From the NCBI GenBank assembly GCA_029561455.1, contig JAKQIY010000013.1:372001-436000 (forward strand): a stretch of DNA of 64,000 nucleotides, read 5' to 3'. The stretch is from a bacterium (GTDB lineage: Bacteria > Zhuqueibacterota > Zhuqueibacteria > Residuimicrobiales > Krinioviventaceae). Below, one piece after another: positions 38,414 to 46,758 of the stretch. Numbering within the stretch: position 1 is the first letter of the stretch; the number at the start of each line of letters is the position of its first letter. The position numbers and the translations under genes were made by a program. The notes beneath the pieces are model-generated. The model searched no databases. It worked only from the letters and a program-made list of their open reading frames with translations, and was not told where the DNA came from.

Positions 38414-38426
38414 ATTGTTAAACAAT
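38414..38426. promoter_or_regulatory. 13-base palindrome upstream of the winged-helix gene
   Basis: ATTGTTAAACAAT is a perfect inverted repeat (six-base arms, one central base) about 20 bases upstream of the winged-helix start. It could be an autoregulatory operator, but A+T-rich DNA makes such palindromes fairly likely by chance. Confidence 0.3.
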
Positions 38427-38621
38427 TGATAATAAATAATTAATATATTTTCAAAAGCTGTTGCACAAAGTTTTTAAAATTGCTCAACTCGGGAATCTTT
38501 AAATTTATAGTGATAACAAAAATTACAATAGAAATATTGCAAAATAAAAATTTTTTTCATGAATAAAATAAATTTTTTTTGGCATAAATTGTATGGTCAT
38601 TGTTAAGATATAATAAAATGT

Positions 38622-38650
38622 TTGCAAATTAAAAAAAAATTCAGTATAAT
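38622..38650 (+). promoter_or_regulatory. Putative promoter of the lysine operon
   Basis: TTGCAA at 38622-38627 and TATAAT at 38645-38650 are 17 bases apart. Transcription from here would start near 38657, about ten bases before the first strand of the lysine riboswitch, which is the position expected for its promoter. The region from 38427 to this point is very A+T-rich and holds no recognisable gene. Confidence 0.6.
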
Positions 38651-38667
38651 ATAATTGATTTACAATT

Positions 38668-38843
38668 AAATAGAGGCGCTTGTTACAAAAGTAGGCGCAT
38701 CCTGGGATATGCGTAATCCACTTTAAGGATGCGGTAAAAGGGTAACGAGCCGAAATAGATCCGATACGCTTGCGGAAATATTGGGCCGGTATGTTAATAA
38801 CTGCCGGACTGTCACGGAAAAAACATTCTGTGGAGCGCTATTT
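38668..38843 (+). promoter_or_regulatory. Lysine riboswitch (L box)
   Basis: The conserved L-box elements appear in order: AAATAGAGGCGC (P1 5' strand and junction), an AGTAGG turn, AAAAGGG, GAGCCGAAA, TTGGGCCGG, ACTGTCACGG, and TGTGGAGCGCTATTT (P1 3' strand). AAATAG (38668-38673) pairs perfectly with CTATTT (38838-38843). The aptamer is about 176 bases, the usual length. Lysine binding would favour the intrinsic terminator at 38881 and switch off the operon. The location in front of lysC, dapB, dapA, dapF, dapL and lysA agrees with the call. Confidence 0.92.
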
Positions 38844-38880
38844 AATTGACGTGCTGATTATTAATTATTTCGATAACAGT

Positions 38881-38925
38881 AGGTTGATTGAAAAGTGTTT
38901 CCATATTCAATCAACCTTTTTTTTT
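38881..38925 (+). terminator. Intrinsic terminator of the lysine riboswitch
   Basis: AGGTTGATTGAA (38881-38892) and TTCAATCAACCT (38906-38917) form a perfect 12-base-pair stem, followed by a run of nine T (38917-38925). It lies 37 bases after the aptamer and ends 15 bases before the first gene. It is the likely expression platform. I could not identify a convincing antiterminator partner; a bulged hairpin around 38852-38880 lies between. Confidence 0.9.
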
Positions 38926-38939
38926 GCCGGTACCAATTT

Positions 38940-39923
38940 ATGCTCAAATTACTTGAACAACTTGTACAAATACCTTCGCCAACCGGTCAGGAATATGCTA
39001 TTGGTCAGTTTTTAACTCATTATCTGGATCAAAAAGGTTTTCATGTAATACAACAGTCGGTAGGAGAGAAGCGTTATAATCTGTTGGCAACTACCAGCTC
39101 AAATCCTCATATATTGTTTTGCACTCATCTTGATGTCGTACCCCCGCATATTCCATTTCACAAAGAGGGTAACAGAATATTTGGACGCGGCGCCTGTGAC
39201 GCCAAAGGCCAAATCGCCGCAATAGTAGCCGCAGGCGACCGGCTTCTTGCAGAACATATAGATGGATTTGGATTCCTGTTTGTTGTTGGCGAGGAAAAGG
39301 ATTCCGACGGCGCTAAAAAAGCTGCAGCATTAAAAACCTCTTCGCGTTATGTGGTGATCTGCGAGCCTACCGATAATAAACTGGTTACCGGTCAAAAAGG
39401 CACACTTGTGTTTAAAATCAGCGCACGAGGCAGCGGCGGCCATTCCTGTTCTCCGGAAAACAAGACCTCGGCTATTCATCAATTACTGGCCTGTCTTTAT
39501 GATTGGCAGGATGTGGATTGGGGTGCCGACCCGGTTTTGGGACGATCTACCGTGAACATCGGCACAATCACCGGTGGAACCGGTATTAATATTATTGCCG
39601 AAACTGCAACTGCCGAAGGTATATTCCGGGTAGCGAGCAGTGTTCAATACATTAAAGAAAAATTACAACAGCTTGTACCTACCGGAATTGAACTGGAAAT
39701 TCGCAGCGAGTCCGATCCGCAGAAATTACTCTCATTACCGGGGTTTGATACAGCGGTAGTAGCTTTTGGCACCGATGCCTCTTATTTACGGCCGCTTGGC
39801 GAGATCGCGCTGCTGGGGCCGGGTTCGATAACTGTTGCCCATAGCGCTGATGAACATATTTCTATCACGGAATTGAACAAAGCTGTTGAATTGTTAGTTA
39901 AAATCGCAAAACAACTAATATAA
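38940..39923 (+). CDS. M20-family metallo-deacylase/peptidase
   Basis: I start at ATG 38940; a GTG at 38895 would fall inside the terminator. The 327-residue protein has the M20 metal and catalytic residues: CTHLDVVPP, GRGACDAKGQ, VVGEEKDSDGA, CEPTD and a late HSADEHISI, with a dimerisation domain (about 155-250). This is the ArgE/DapE/LysK group that removes acyl groups from amino acids. It is the first gene under the lysine riboswitch, so a substrate related to lysine or diaminopimelate is likely. DapE itself should not be needed because the operon encodes DapL. The exact substrate is open. Confidence 0.85.
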   Translation: MLKLLEQLVQIPSPTGQEYAIGQFLTHYLDQKGFHVIQQSVGEKRYNLLATTSSNPHILFCTHLDVVPPHIPFHKEGNRIFGRGACDAKGQIAAIVAAGDRLLAEHIDGFGFLFVVGEEKDSDGAKKAAALKTSSRYVVICEPTDNKLVTGQKGTLVFKISARGSGGHSCSPENKTSAIHQLLACLYDWQDVDWGADPVLGRSTVNIGTITGGTGINIIAETATAEGIFRVASSVQYIKEKLQQLVPTGIELEIRSESDPQKLLSLPGFDTAVVAFGTDASYLRPLGEIALLGPGSITVAHSADEHISITELNKAVELLVKIAKQLI

Positions 39924-39933
39924 GGGTTTGACT

Positions 39934-41325
39934 ATGATCGTAATGAAATTTGGCGGTACTTCGGTTAATGATGCAGTGGCTATGCGCCGGGTAGCCGATA
40001 TTGTTAAAACCAGATTAGAACAGCAACCGGTGGTTGTCGTTTCCGCGGTTGGCGGCCTGACTAATAACCTGGTTACTCTCAGTAAGGAAGCAAAAAATAG
40101 TAATGATGCGCGGGTAAAAGAAATTATTACTGCTCTGGTCAACAGGCATCAAACGATTATTAATGATCTCGGACTTGCCGAAAGCCGGACTTTGAAAGCG
40201 CGGTTAAGCGAAGTAGTGGCTGTGCTTGAATCTGCCTGCACCGATCTGGGCCGCGCCGATAGCATGCAAAAAGACCTCGTCGATGTTATACTCAGTACTG
40301 GCGAATTCCTGTCCGCCAATATTATGGCGGAATATATGGATTCCATCGGTATGAACGGCGCCTGGGCCGATGCGCGCGATATTCTGGTTACCGATTCAGC
40401 CTATGGCAGCGCCCGCCCGATGATGAAAGAATCAACTGAACAAGCCAAAATGATCTTGTTACCAATGGTGGCGGCTAATAAAATTCCTGTAATTCAGGGT
40501 TTTATCGGCCGTGACGGCGCCGGGAAGATCACAACCCTGGGACGCGGTGGCTCCGATTATTCCGCTTCTTTGTTCGGCGCCATGCTCGATGTGGATTCGG
40601 TGGAGATCTGGTCGGATGTAAGCGGCGTATTAACTGCCGATCCCTCGCTGGTCCCCGATGCCAAACGTATTCTGCTGATGAGCTTTCAGGAAGCTGCCGA
40701 ACTGGCCTATTTCGGCGCCAAAGTGTTGCATCCTGCCACCATGCTGCCGGCAGTTGAAAAGGGTATTCCCATATTTGTGCTCAATTCCATTCACCCCGAA
40801 CAAGGCGGCACCCAGATCGCGCTGTCTTCGGATATTGACCCCGATAAAGGCTGTGTGGTCAAATCCATTGCCTACAAAGAAGGTCTCACTGTTATTACCG
40901 TACACAGCACCCGCATGTTAATGGCGCACGGTTTTATGTTGTCAATATTCCAGATCTTTGAAAAATATAAAACTCCTGTCGATCTGGTGGCCACTTCCGA
41001 AGTCAGTGTTTCTATTACTATCGACAATACTGAACACCTAGAAGAGATCAAGAACGAACTCTGCGCTTTTGCCACTGTCGGCATCGTTCACAACAAGGCG
41101 ATTGTCTGCCTAGTAGGACAGTATCTGAAACGTACTACCGGGATGCCGGCGAAAATCTTTGGTTTACTTGGCGATGTGCGTATTCATTTAATCTCCCAGG
41201 GCGCCTCGGAAATAAATATCAGTTTTGTTATTGATGAATCGGAACTGGAACGCGTTATTAAACGCCTGCATGAACATTTTTTTGCCCAGAGCGCTAATCC
41301 CGAAATATTTACGGAAAACAATTAA
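39934..41325 (+). CDS. lysC: Aspartate kinase
   Basis: LysC phosphorylates aspartate, the first step to lysine. I use ATG 39934, with AAGGG eight bases upstream, rather than the TTG at 39928; this gives 463 residues. The N-terminal kinase has MKFGGTSVND, a TTLGRGGSDYSA substrate/ATP segment and WSDVSGVLTADP. Two C-terminal ACT domains (about 310-385 and 385-460) suggest feedback control by an amino acid, in addition to riboswitch control. It is a monofunctional enzyme. No asd gene follows, so aspartate-semialdehyde dehydrogenase must be elsewhere. Confidence 0.95.
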   Translation: MIVMKFGGTSVNDAVAMRRVADIVKTRLEQQPVVVVSAVGGLTNNLVTLSKEAKNSNDARVKEIITALVNRHQTIINDLGLAESRTLKARLSEVVAVLESACTDLGRADSMQKDLVDVILSTGEFLSANIMAEYMDSIGMNGAWADARDILVTDSAYGSARPMMKESTEQAKMILLPMVAANKIPVIQGFIGRDGAGKITTLGRGGSDYSASLFGAMLDVDSVEIWSDVSGVLTADPSLVPDAKRILLMSFQEAAELAYFGAKVLHPATMLPAVEKGIPIFVLNSIHPEQGGTQIALSSDIDPDKGCVVKSIAYKEGLTVITVHSTRMLMAHGFMLSIFQIFEKYKTPVDLVATSEVSVSITIDNTEHLEEIKNELCAFATVGIVHNKAIVCLVGQYLKRTTGMPAKIFGLLGDVRIHLISQGASEINISFVIDESELERVIKRLHEHFFAQSANPEIFTENN

Positions 41326-41340
41326 GTAAAGGCGAACACA

Positions 41341-42063
41341 ATGAAATTTGCTATACTAGGCTATGGCCGCATGGGACATGAAGTGGAAAAGGTTGCCCAA
41401 AACCTCGGTCATACAATTACTGCTGTATTTGATATAGATCAACCGTTTACAGTGACATCGGCGCTGAATGGCGCGCAGGTGTTGATCGATTTTACCCTGG
41501 CCGCAACGGTTCCCCACAACTTGTCAATAGCGGCTCAACTGGGTATTCCGGTGGTAGAGGGGACGACCGGCTGGTATGAAAAATTAGCGGATGTTAAAAA
41601 CATCAATGGGCTGACCATGCTGTACAGTCCCAATTTTTCCATCGGCGTTTACCAGTTTACAAAAATTGTCGCTTTTGCTTCGCGACTGATGGGAAGCCTG
41701 GATAGTTATGATTGTTATCTGCATGAATGGCATCATACCGGCAAGGCGGATAGTCCCAGCGGCACGGCGAAAAACCTGGCAAATGTCATATTGGAGAATT
41801 TCCCGGCCAAGGATAAAATACTGACAGATACCAGTTACAGCGCTATCGATAAAAAAGCGCTGCATGTAACCTCAACCCGCGTCGGCCGGGTACCGGGTAC
41901 CCATGAAATTGGTTTTGATTCTGTTTACGACCATATTACCTTACGCCACGAAGTGCATAACCGCGAAGGACTGGCGTTTGGCGCTGTGCGCGGCGCGGAA
42001 TGGTTGGCCGGCAAAACCGGACTGTTTACCATGGATGACTTTATGCAGGATATGAATCAATAA
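41341..42063 (+). CDS. dapB: 4-hydroxy-tetrahydrodipicolinate reductase
   Basis: DapB reduces the DapA product to tetrahydrodipicolinate. The 240-residue protein has the NAD(P) loop LGYGRMG, then EGTTGWYE, SPNFSIGVYQF and the catalytic segment EWHHTGKADSPSGTA with the His-His pair and lysine. It is at the short end of the family range but complete. It follows lysC by 15 bases. The next gene, dapA, comes after a 221-base gap that carries a promoter-like pair. Confidence 0.95.
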   Translation: MKFAILGYGRMGHEVEKVAQNLGHTITAVFDIDQPFTVTSALNGAQVLIDFTLAATVPHNLSIAAQLGIPVVEGTTGWYEKLADVKNINGLTMLYSPNFSIGVYQFTKIVAFASRLMGSLDSYDCYLHEWHHTGKADSPSGTAKNLANVILENFPAKDKILTDTSYSAIDKKALHVTSTRVGRVPGTHEIGFDSVYDHITLRHEVHNREGLAFGAVRGAEWLAGKTGLFTMDDFMQDMNQ

Positions 42064-42128
42064 CCGGTTTGATGATGAGCCTGGTTTTCTAAAACCTGTT
42101 GCCTGGTATTAATGTGCAAAATACCGGG

Positions 42129-42157
42129 TTGATAATGTTACTAGAATTTATTATAAT
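42129..42157 (+). promoter_or_regulatory. Putative internal promoter for dapA and downstream genes
   Basis: TTGATA (42129-42134) and TATAAT (42152-42157) are 17 bases apart in the 221-base gap between dapB and dapA. This is close to the general sigma-70 consensus. If active, dapA, dapF, dapL and lysA could be made even when the upstream lysine riboswitch terminates transcription. Confidence 0.5.
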
Positions 42158-42284
42158 ATATACAAGCATGGGATTGAACCGCAGTAATACGATCCAGTTA
42201 ACCGGTTCTAACCCTAAAAATATTTATAAACGGTTACCTTGTACGGCGACCGGTCAGGTAATAAAATAGTGAAAAGGAGCAAAC

Positions 42285-43172
42285 ATGGATTTTTCCAGAT
42301 TTCGGGGTACTACGGTAGCATTAATTACACCTTTTTTAGCGAACGGTGCAGTAGATGAAGCCGGGTACAAAAAATTACTGGATTGGCAAATTGCGCTGGG
42401 TACCGATGTAATATTAACCTGCGGCACCACCGGAGAGAGCGCAACTCTTTCTCATATTGAACATGAAAAAGTTATTGAACTGACAATTCATCATGTCAAC
42501 GGCCGGGTGCCGGTTCTCTGCGGCGCCGGCAGCAATGCGACCAGTGAAGCGATCTCCCTGTCAAAATTTGCTGAAAAGGCCGGGGCGGATGCGATTTTAT
42601 CCGTAGCCCCTTATTATAACAAACCCACCCAGGAAGGCTTGTACCAGCATTTTAAAGCAATTGCCGAATCCGTGAAAACTCCGGTCATTCTTTATAATGT
42701 TCCGGGACGCACCGGCAGTAACATCAGCGCTCAAACCACGCTACGGCTGGCGCAAATATCCAATATCATCGGCATTAAAGAAGCGAGCGGCAATTTTTCC
42801 CAGATCATGGCTATCCTCAAAGACCGGCCAAAAGGATTCCTGGTATTATCCGGTGATGATGCGATTACCTTGCCGATGATCGCCGCCGGCGCGGACGGGA
42901 TCATTTCCGTTGTTGCCAACCAGGCCCCGGCGTTATTGCATGAAATGGTGCACAGCGCCCTGAATAACCAGTGGGAACGCGCCCGCGAATTACATTATAA
43001 ACTGCTGCCTTTAATGGAGTTCAATTTTATTGAAAGCAATCCTATTCCGGTCAAGACCGGCGTTGCCCTTATGGGACTGATCGAGGAAAATTTTCGCCTG
43101 CCCCTGGTAAAAATGACTGACGCCAACCGGCAGACGATGAAAAAAATGCTGGCTGATTTGGGATTGTTATAA
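42285..43172 (+). CDS. dapA: 4-hydroxy-tetrahydrodipicolinate synthase
   Basis: DapA condenses pyruvate with aspartate semialdehyde. The 295-residue TIM-barrel protein shows LTCGTTGESATLS (about 44-56), YYNKPTQEGLYQHF with the catalytic tyrosine, ILYNVPGRTG and the Schiff-base lysine in IGIKEASGN. An AAAAGGAG ribosome-binding site precedes the ATG. Family length and motifs are all normal. Confidence 0.97.
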   Translation: MDFSRFRGTTVALITPFLANGAVDEAGYKKLLDWQIALGTDVILTCGTTGESATLSHIEHEKVIELTIHHVNGRVPVLCGAGSNATSEAISLSKFAEKAGADAILSVAPYYNKPTQEGLYQHFKAIAESVKTPVILYNVPGRTGSNISAQTTLRLAQISNIIGIKEASGNFSQIMAILKDRPKGFLVLSGDDAITLPMIAAGADGIISVVANQAPALLHEMVHSALNNQWERARELHYKLLPLMEFNFIESNPIPVKTGVALMGLIEENFRLPLVKMTDANRQTMKKMLADLGLL

Positions 43173-43216
43173 TGCGTGTTAATAAAAAGTAACAACAGCT
43201 AATCCGATAATATGGA

Positions 43217-44077
43217 ATGATAATGACTACAATCAAATTTTATAAATATCATGCTTTGGGTAATGATTATATTGTAATTAATCCAAATGAAACCGATCTA
43301 CAACTGACCACCGAAAAGATCAAACAGATCTGTCACCGTAATTTCGGCATCGGCTCAGATGGTATTTTGTATGGTCCAGACAAAACCCCCAAAAGCGCCT
43401 TCGGGCTGCGAATCTTTAATCCCGACGGCAGCGAGGCGGAAAAAAGCGGTAACGGTTTGCGCATATTTTCCCGCTATCTGTGGGATTGCAAACTGGTTGG
43501 CGAGCAGCCTTTTCATGTGGATACGCCAGGCGGTTTGGTACTGGCGCAGGTACAGGAAAACGGCCGGCAAGTCACAGTAGAAATGGGCCGCATCACTTTT
43601 ATCAGCAATCAAATACCGGTCACCGGGCCCTCGCGCGAGGTTTTGAATGAATCTATGACCGTGCTCGATAAAACTTTTTATTTTAGCGCAGCATCAATTG
43701 GCAACCCGCATTGTGTTATCCCGTGCGACGAGATATCCCGATCCCTGGCTGAAAAATATGGCCCGCACATCGAGACTGACGCCCGGTTCCCCAATAAAAT
43801 AAATGTGCAATTCATGCAAGCAGTGGATAGAGCCAATATTCGCATAGAAATTTGGGAACGCGGCGCCGGTTATACGTTGGCTTCAGGAAGCAGCAGCAGC
43901 GCCGCGGCAGCCGTGGCCCGAAAACTGGGCTTTTGCGATGACTCGATCACCGTGCACATGCCCGGTGGAACCATCGGCATAAAAATATCGCCGCATTATG
44001 ATATCACCATGACCGGCTCCGTAACCCGCGTCGGCCAGGGTGTTCTCGATAATGAGTTATTTACCACAAAATTCTGA
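43217..44077 (+). CDS. dapF: DapF-like diaminopimelate epimerase without catalytic cysteines
   Basis: The 286-residue protein has the DapF double fold: HALGNDYIVIN, NPDGSEAE, SIGNPHCVI, and a C-terminal ERGAGYTLASG. DapF normally interconverts LL- and meso-diaminopimelate with two cysteines, one in AEMCGNG and one in TLACGTG. Here the first site reads AEKSGNG (Ser77) and the second TLASGSS (Ser223), numbered from ATG 43217; an ATG two codons later is an alternative start. The fold, position and spacing argue for a DapF-related role, but standard two-cysteine chemistry is not possible. I have an uncertain memory of similar Ser-containing homologues elsewhere. Confidence 0.85.
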   Translation: MIMTTIKFYKYHALGNDYIVINPNETDLQLTTEKIKQICHRNFGIGSDGILYGPDKTPKSAFGLRIFNPDGSEAEKSGNGLRIFSRYLWDCKLVGEQPFHVDTPGGLVLAQVQENGRQVTVEMGRITFISNQIPVTGPSREVLNESMTVLDKTFYFSAASIGNPHCVIPCDEISRSLAEKYGPHIETDARFPNKINVQFMQAVDRANIRIEIWERGAGYTLASGSSSSAAAAVARKLGFCDDSITVHMPGGTIGIKISPHYDITMTGSVTRVGQGVLDNELFTTKF

Positions 44078-44111
44078 TTTTGCTTTTTTTATGATTAAAA
44101 GAAGGCAGTTC

Positions 44112-45341
44112 ATGGCAACGATCAATGCTAATTACAATAAACTTGCCGCCGGTTATTTATTTCCGGAAATTGCCAGGCGCGCCCGTGCATACCAGGAAAA
44201 AAATCCCGGAGTTGAACTCTTGCGGCTGGGCATCGGCAATACCACTGAACCGTTAACACCCGCAATAATTCAGGGTCTACATAGCGGGGTGGATAAACTG
44301 GCTTCTGTAGCAACATATACCGGTTATGGCGATGAACAGGGCGATACCCGGTTGCGCGAAGCATTATGCAATTATTACAAACAACTGGGTGTTCACCTTC
44401 AAGTTGATGATATTTTTATTAGCGACGGCGCCAAACCGGATTCCGGAAACATTCAATCTATTTTCGGCCTCGATAATATTGTCGCTGTGCAGGACCCGGC
44501 TTACCCGGTATATGTCGATACTAATGTCATTGCCGGACGCACCGGTCAGTTCAACCCGGAAAAAGGTTTGTACGACGGTATTGTATATATGCCCTGTACG
44601 GATGCAAACGGCTTCTTTTCGCCGCCGCCGAATCAAAAGGTTGATATTATCTATTTATGCAGTCCCAATAACCCTACCGGCGCAGTAGCAAGCCGTGAAC
44701 AATTACAGCAATTTGTGGACTATGCCAACAAGCATAAAGCGGTGATCATTTTCGATGCCGCTTATTCATTTTTTATTAAAGACCCGAATTTGCCGAAAAG
44801 TATCTTTGAAATTGATGGCGCTCAGGAATGCGCCCTGGAGATAAGCAGTTTTTCAAAAATCGCCGGTTTCACCGGGGTGCGGTTGGGCTGGGCGGTCGTT
44901 CCCAAAACTCTGGTCATTGAAAATACCAATCCCGGTAAAGTGAATTCACTGTGGAACCGCCGGCAGACTACTTTTTTTAACGGCGCTTCCAATATTGTGC
45001 AGGAGGGTGGTTTGGCCGTATTTACATCGGCCGGCATGAATGAGTGCCGGGGCCTGATCGATTATTATATGCACAATGCAAGTATTATTAAAGAAGGCAT
45101 GCAAAAAATCGGTTTGACCGCTTACGGCGGCGACAACGCCCCGTATATCTGGATGAAAACTCCGCATAATATAAAATCGTGGGAGTTCTTTGATAAACTG
45201 TTACACGAGGCGCATGTGGTTTGTACCCCCGGTTCCGGATTCGGGCCCAGCGGCGAAGGTTATGTTCGCCTGAGTTCTTTTGGACATCGAGAAAATATAA
45301 TCAAAGCAGTGCGCAGTATTCAGGACAATTTGAAAATTTAA
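44112..45341 (+). CDS. dapL: LL-diaminopimelate aminotransferase
   Basis: DapL makes LL-diaminopimelate directly from tetrahydrodipicolinate using glutamate, bypassing the acyl-blocked DapD/DapC/DapE steps. I start at ATG 44112, which has AGAAGG upstream and gives 409 residues, the usual DapL length; in-frame codons upstream overlap dapF. Visible are the N-terminal NYNKLAAGYLFPEIARR, LGIGNTTEPL, YLCSPNNPTGAV and the PLP lysine in SSFSKIAGFTGVRLGW. The N-terminal segment is characteristic of DapL among class I aminotransferases. Confidence 0.95.
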   Translation: MATINANYNKLAAGYLFPEIARRARAYQEKNPGVELLRLGIGNTTEPLTPAIIQGLHSGVDKLASVATYTGYGDEQGDTRLREALCNYYKQLGVHLQVDDIFISDGAKPDSGNIQSIFGLDNIVAVQDPAYPVYVDTNVIAGRTGQFNPEKGLYDGIVYMPCTDANGFFSPPPNQKVDIIYLCSPNNPTGAVASREQLQQFVDYANKHKAVIIFDAAYSFFIKDPNLPKSIFEIDGAQECALEISSFSKIAGFTGVRLGWAVVPKTLVIENTNPGKVNSLWNRRQTTFFNGASNIVQEGGLAVFTSAGMNECRGLIDYYMHNASIIKEGMQKIGLTAYGGDNAPYIWMKTPHNIKSWEFFDKLLHEAHVVCTPGSGFGPSGEGYVRLSSFGHRENIIKAVRSIQDNLKI

Positions 45342-45355
45342 CCGACAGGAGATTT

Positions 45356-46669
45356 ATGCTATTATCCGGACACGGAATGGTCAGTGACGAAATTATCCGG
45401 GATGCAGCGCAACAGGTGCATACGCCGTTTTATTTATATGATGAAAGTATAATAGCTGACAAGTGCCGTCAGGTATTGAATATGCCCAATGCCTTTGGTC
45501 TGCGGGTTGGTTACGCTATGAAAGCCAATTCCAACAAGGCAATCCTGCAATTGATTCATCAATTGGGATTTTATATCGACGCCAGTTCTCTGAATGAGGT
45601 AAAGCGGGCGTACCTGGCCGGTATCCCGTTGTCGCATATTATGCTTACCACTCAGGAGGCGCCGCTTGGCGAGGACCGCAAACAGCTGGAAAATTTTATA
45701 AGCAAAGGTTTAAAATATAATGTCTGTTCCCTGCTGCAACTACAATTGATAGCCGATTTTGCCGCACAGCGCCAGATTCCGCTTTCCATTCGCGTTCATC
45801 CGGGTGTGGGCGCCGGCGAATCGCCAAGTCGCAATACCGGCGATCATTACTCTTGTTTCGGAATTCATTTGACTGATATTGACAAGGCGTTGTTCTTTGC
45901 CGCTGAAAAAGGGTTGAAATTCACCATGGTGCATACCCACATCGGTTCCGGCGGCGATCCACTGGAATGGCGCGATAACATCGACCGCGAGTTGGGCTTT
46001 GTTCATAAATATTTCCCGGACGCTACTACAGTGAACCTGGGCGGCGGATTTAAAGAAGCGCGTATGCCCGATGAAACCGCTTCCGATATTAATGACCTGG
46101 GATTATATGCTCAGGATCGTTTTAAAAAGTTCGATCAGAAAAATGGCCGTAAACTGGTTATGGCTGTAGAGCCGGGAACCTACCTGGTTGCCAATTCCGG
46201 TTACCTGGTATGTACCGTATTAGATAAAAAACAGACCGGGCCGACGGGTTTTGAATTCCTGGTGCTGGATGGCGGTATGGAATCGAATGCCCGACCGTTA
46301 TTTTATGGTTCCAGGCATCCATTTTATGTGGTGTCGCGCACAGGGGAATTATTATCTTCCGAATATAACCTGCAGAGCCTTGACTCTGAAAATGACCAGC
46401 GTGTAGTCGTCGGGCGGTGCTGCGAAAGCGGCGACTCGCAGAGTCTGGATCGGGAAGGAAACATCATTCCCCGCGTTATGGCCAATCCTGAAATTGGCGA
46501 TTATGTGATCATTGGTGGAGTCGGCGCATATTGTTCCGCCATGTCGCCGCATAATTATAATTCATATATTCAATCGCCGGAATTATTGCTGCGTCAGGAT
46601 GGCGCCATACAAATGATCCGTAAACCACAAACTCTTGAACAAATGGTTATTAATGAGTTGCCTTTGTAA
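45356..46669 (+). CDS. lysA: Diaminopimelate decarboxylase
   Basis: LysA decarboxylates meso-diaminopimelate to lysine, the last pathway step. I start at ATG 45356 behind ACAGGAGA, giving 437 residues; an upstream in-frame start would run into dapL. The fold-type III PLP enzyme shows the PLP lysine in YAMKANSN, HTHIGSGGDP, a glycine-rich NLGGGF, VEPGTYLV, and CCESGD plus GAYCSAMSPHNYN near the C-terminus. All expected residues are present. It ends the operon ahead of a shared terminator. Confidence 0.93.
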   Translation: MLLSGHGMVSDEIIRDAAQQVHTPFYLYDESIIADKCRQVLNMPNAFGLRVGYAMKANSNKAILQLIHQLGFYIDASSLNEVKRAYLAGIPLSHIMLTTQEAPLGEDRKQLENFISKGLKYNVCSLLQLQLIADFAAQRQIPLSIRVHPGVGAGESPSRNTGDHYSCFGIHLTDIDKALFFAAEKGLKFTMVHTHIGSGGDPLEWRDNIDRELGFVHKYFPDATTVNLGGGFKEARMPDETASDINDLGLYAQDRFKKFDQKNGRKLVMAVEPGTYLVANSGYLVCTVLDKKQTGPTGFEFLVLDGGMESNARPLFYGSRHPFYVVSRTGELLSSEYNLQSLDSENDQRVVVGRCCESGDSQSLDREGNIIPRVMANPEIGDYVIIGGVGAYCSAMSPHNYNSYIQSPELLLRQDGAIQMIRKPQTLEQMVINELPL

Positions 46670-46706
46670 TGACTGCCATTTATTGACCATACTTGTATGA
46701 CATAAA

Positions 46707-46739
46707 AAAAGCCGCATTTCAGAACATCATGCGGCTTTT
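46707..46739. terminator. Bidirectional terminator between lysA and asnA
   Basis: AAAAGCCGCAT (46707-46717) pairs with ATGCGGCTTTT (46729-46739) around an 11-base loop, with A and T runs on both flanks. It lies between two convergent genes and can end both the lysine operon on the plus strand and asnA on the minus strand. Confidence 0.88.
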
Positions 46740-46758
46740 ATTGTTTTAATCCCTGTCG

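Noticed and set aside
38895-38939. GTG-initiated N-terminal extension of the M20 protein
   Set aside because: It would start inside the riboswitch terminator stem and add a sequence with no family similarity. ATG 38940 matches the family N-terminus.
42064-42284. Second riboswitch before dapA
   Set aside because: None of the L-box conserved blocks or a terminator stem is present; only promoter-like hexamers stand out.
44040-44111. N-terminal extension of DapL overlapping dapF
   Set aside because: ATG 44112 has a ribosome-binding site and gives the normal family length and N-terminus.
45221-45355. N-terminal extension of LysA overlapping dapL
   Set aside because: ATG 45356 follows a clear AGGAGA site; the upstream part is dapL coding sequence in another frame.
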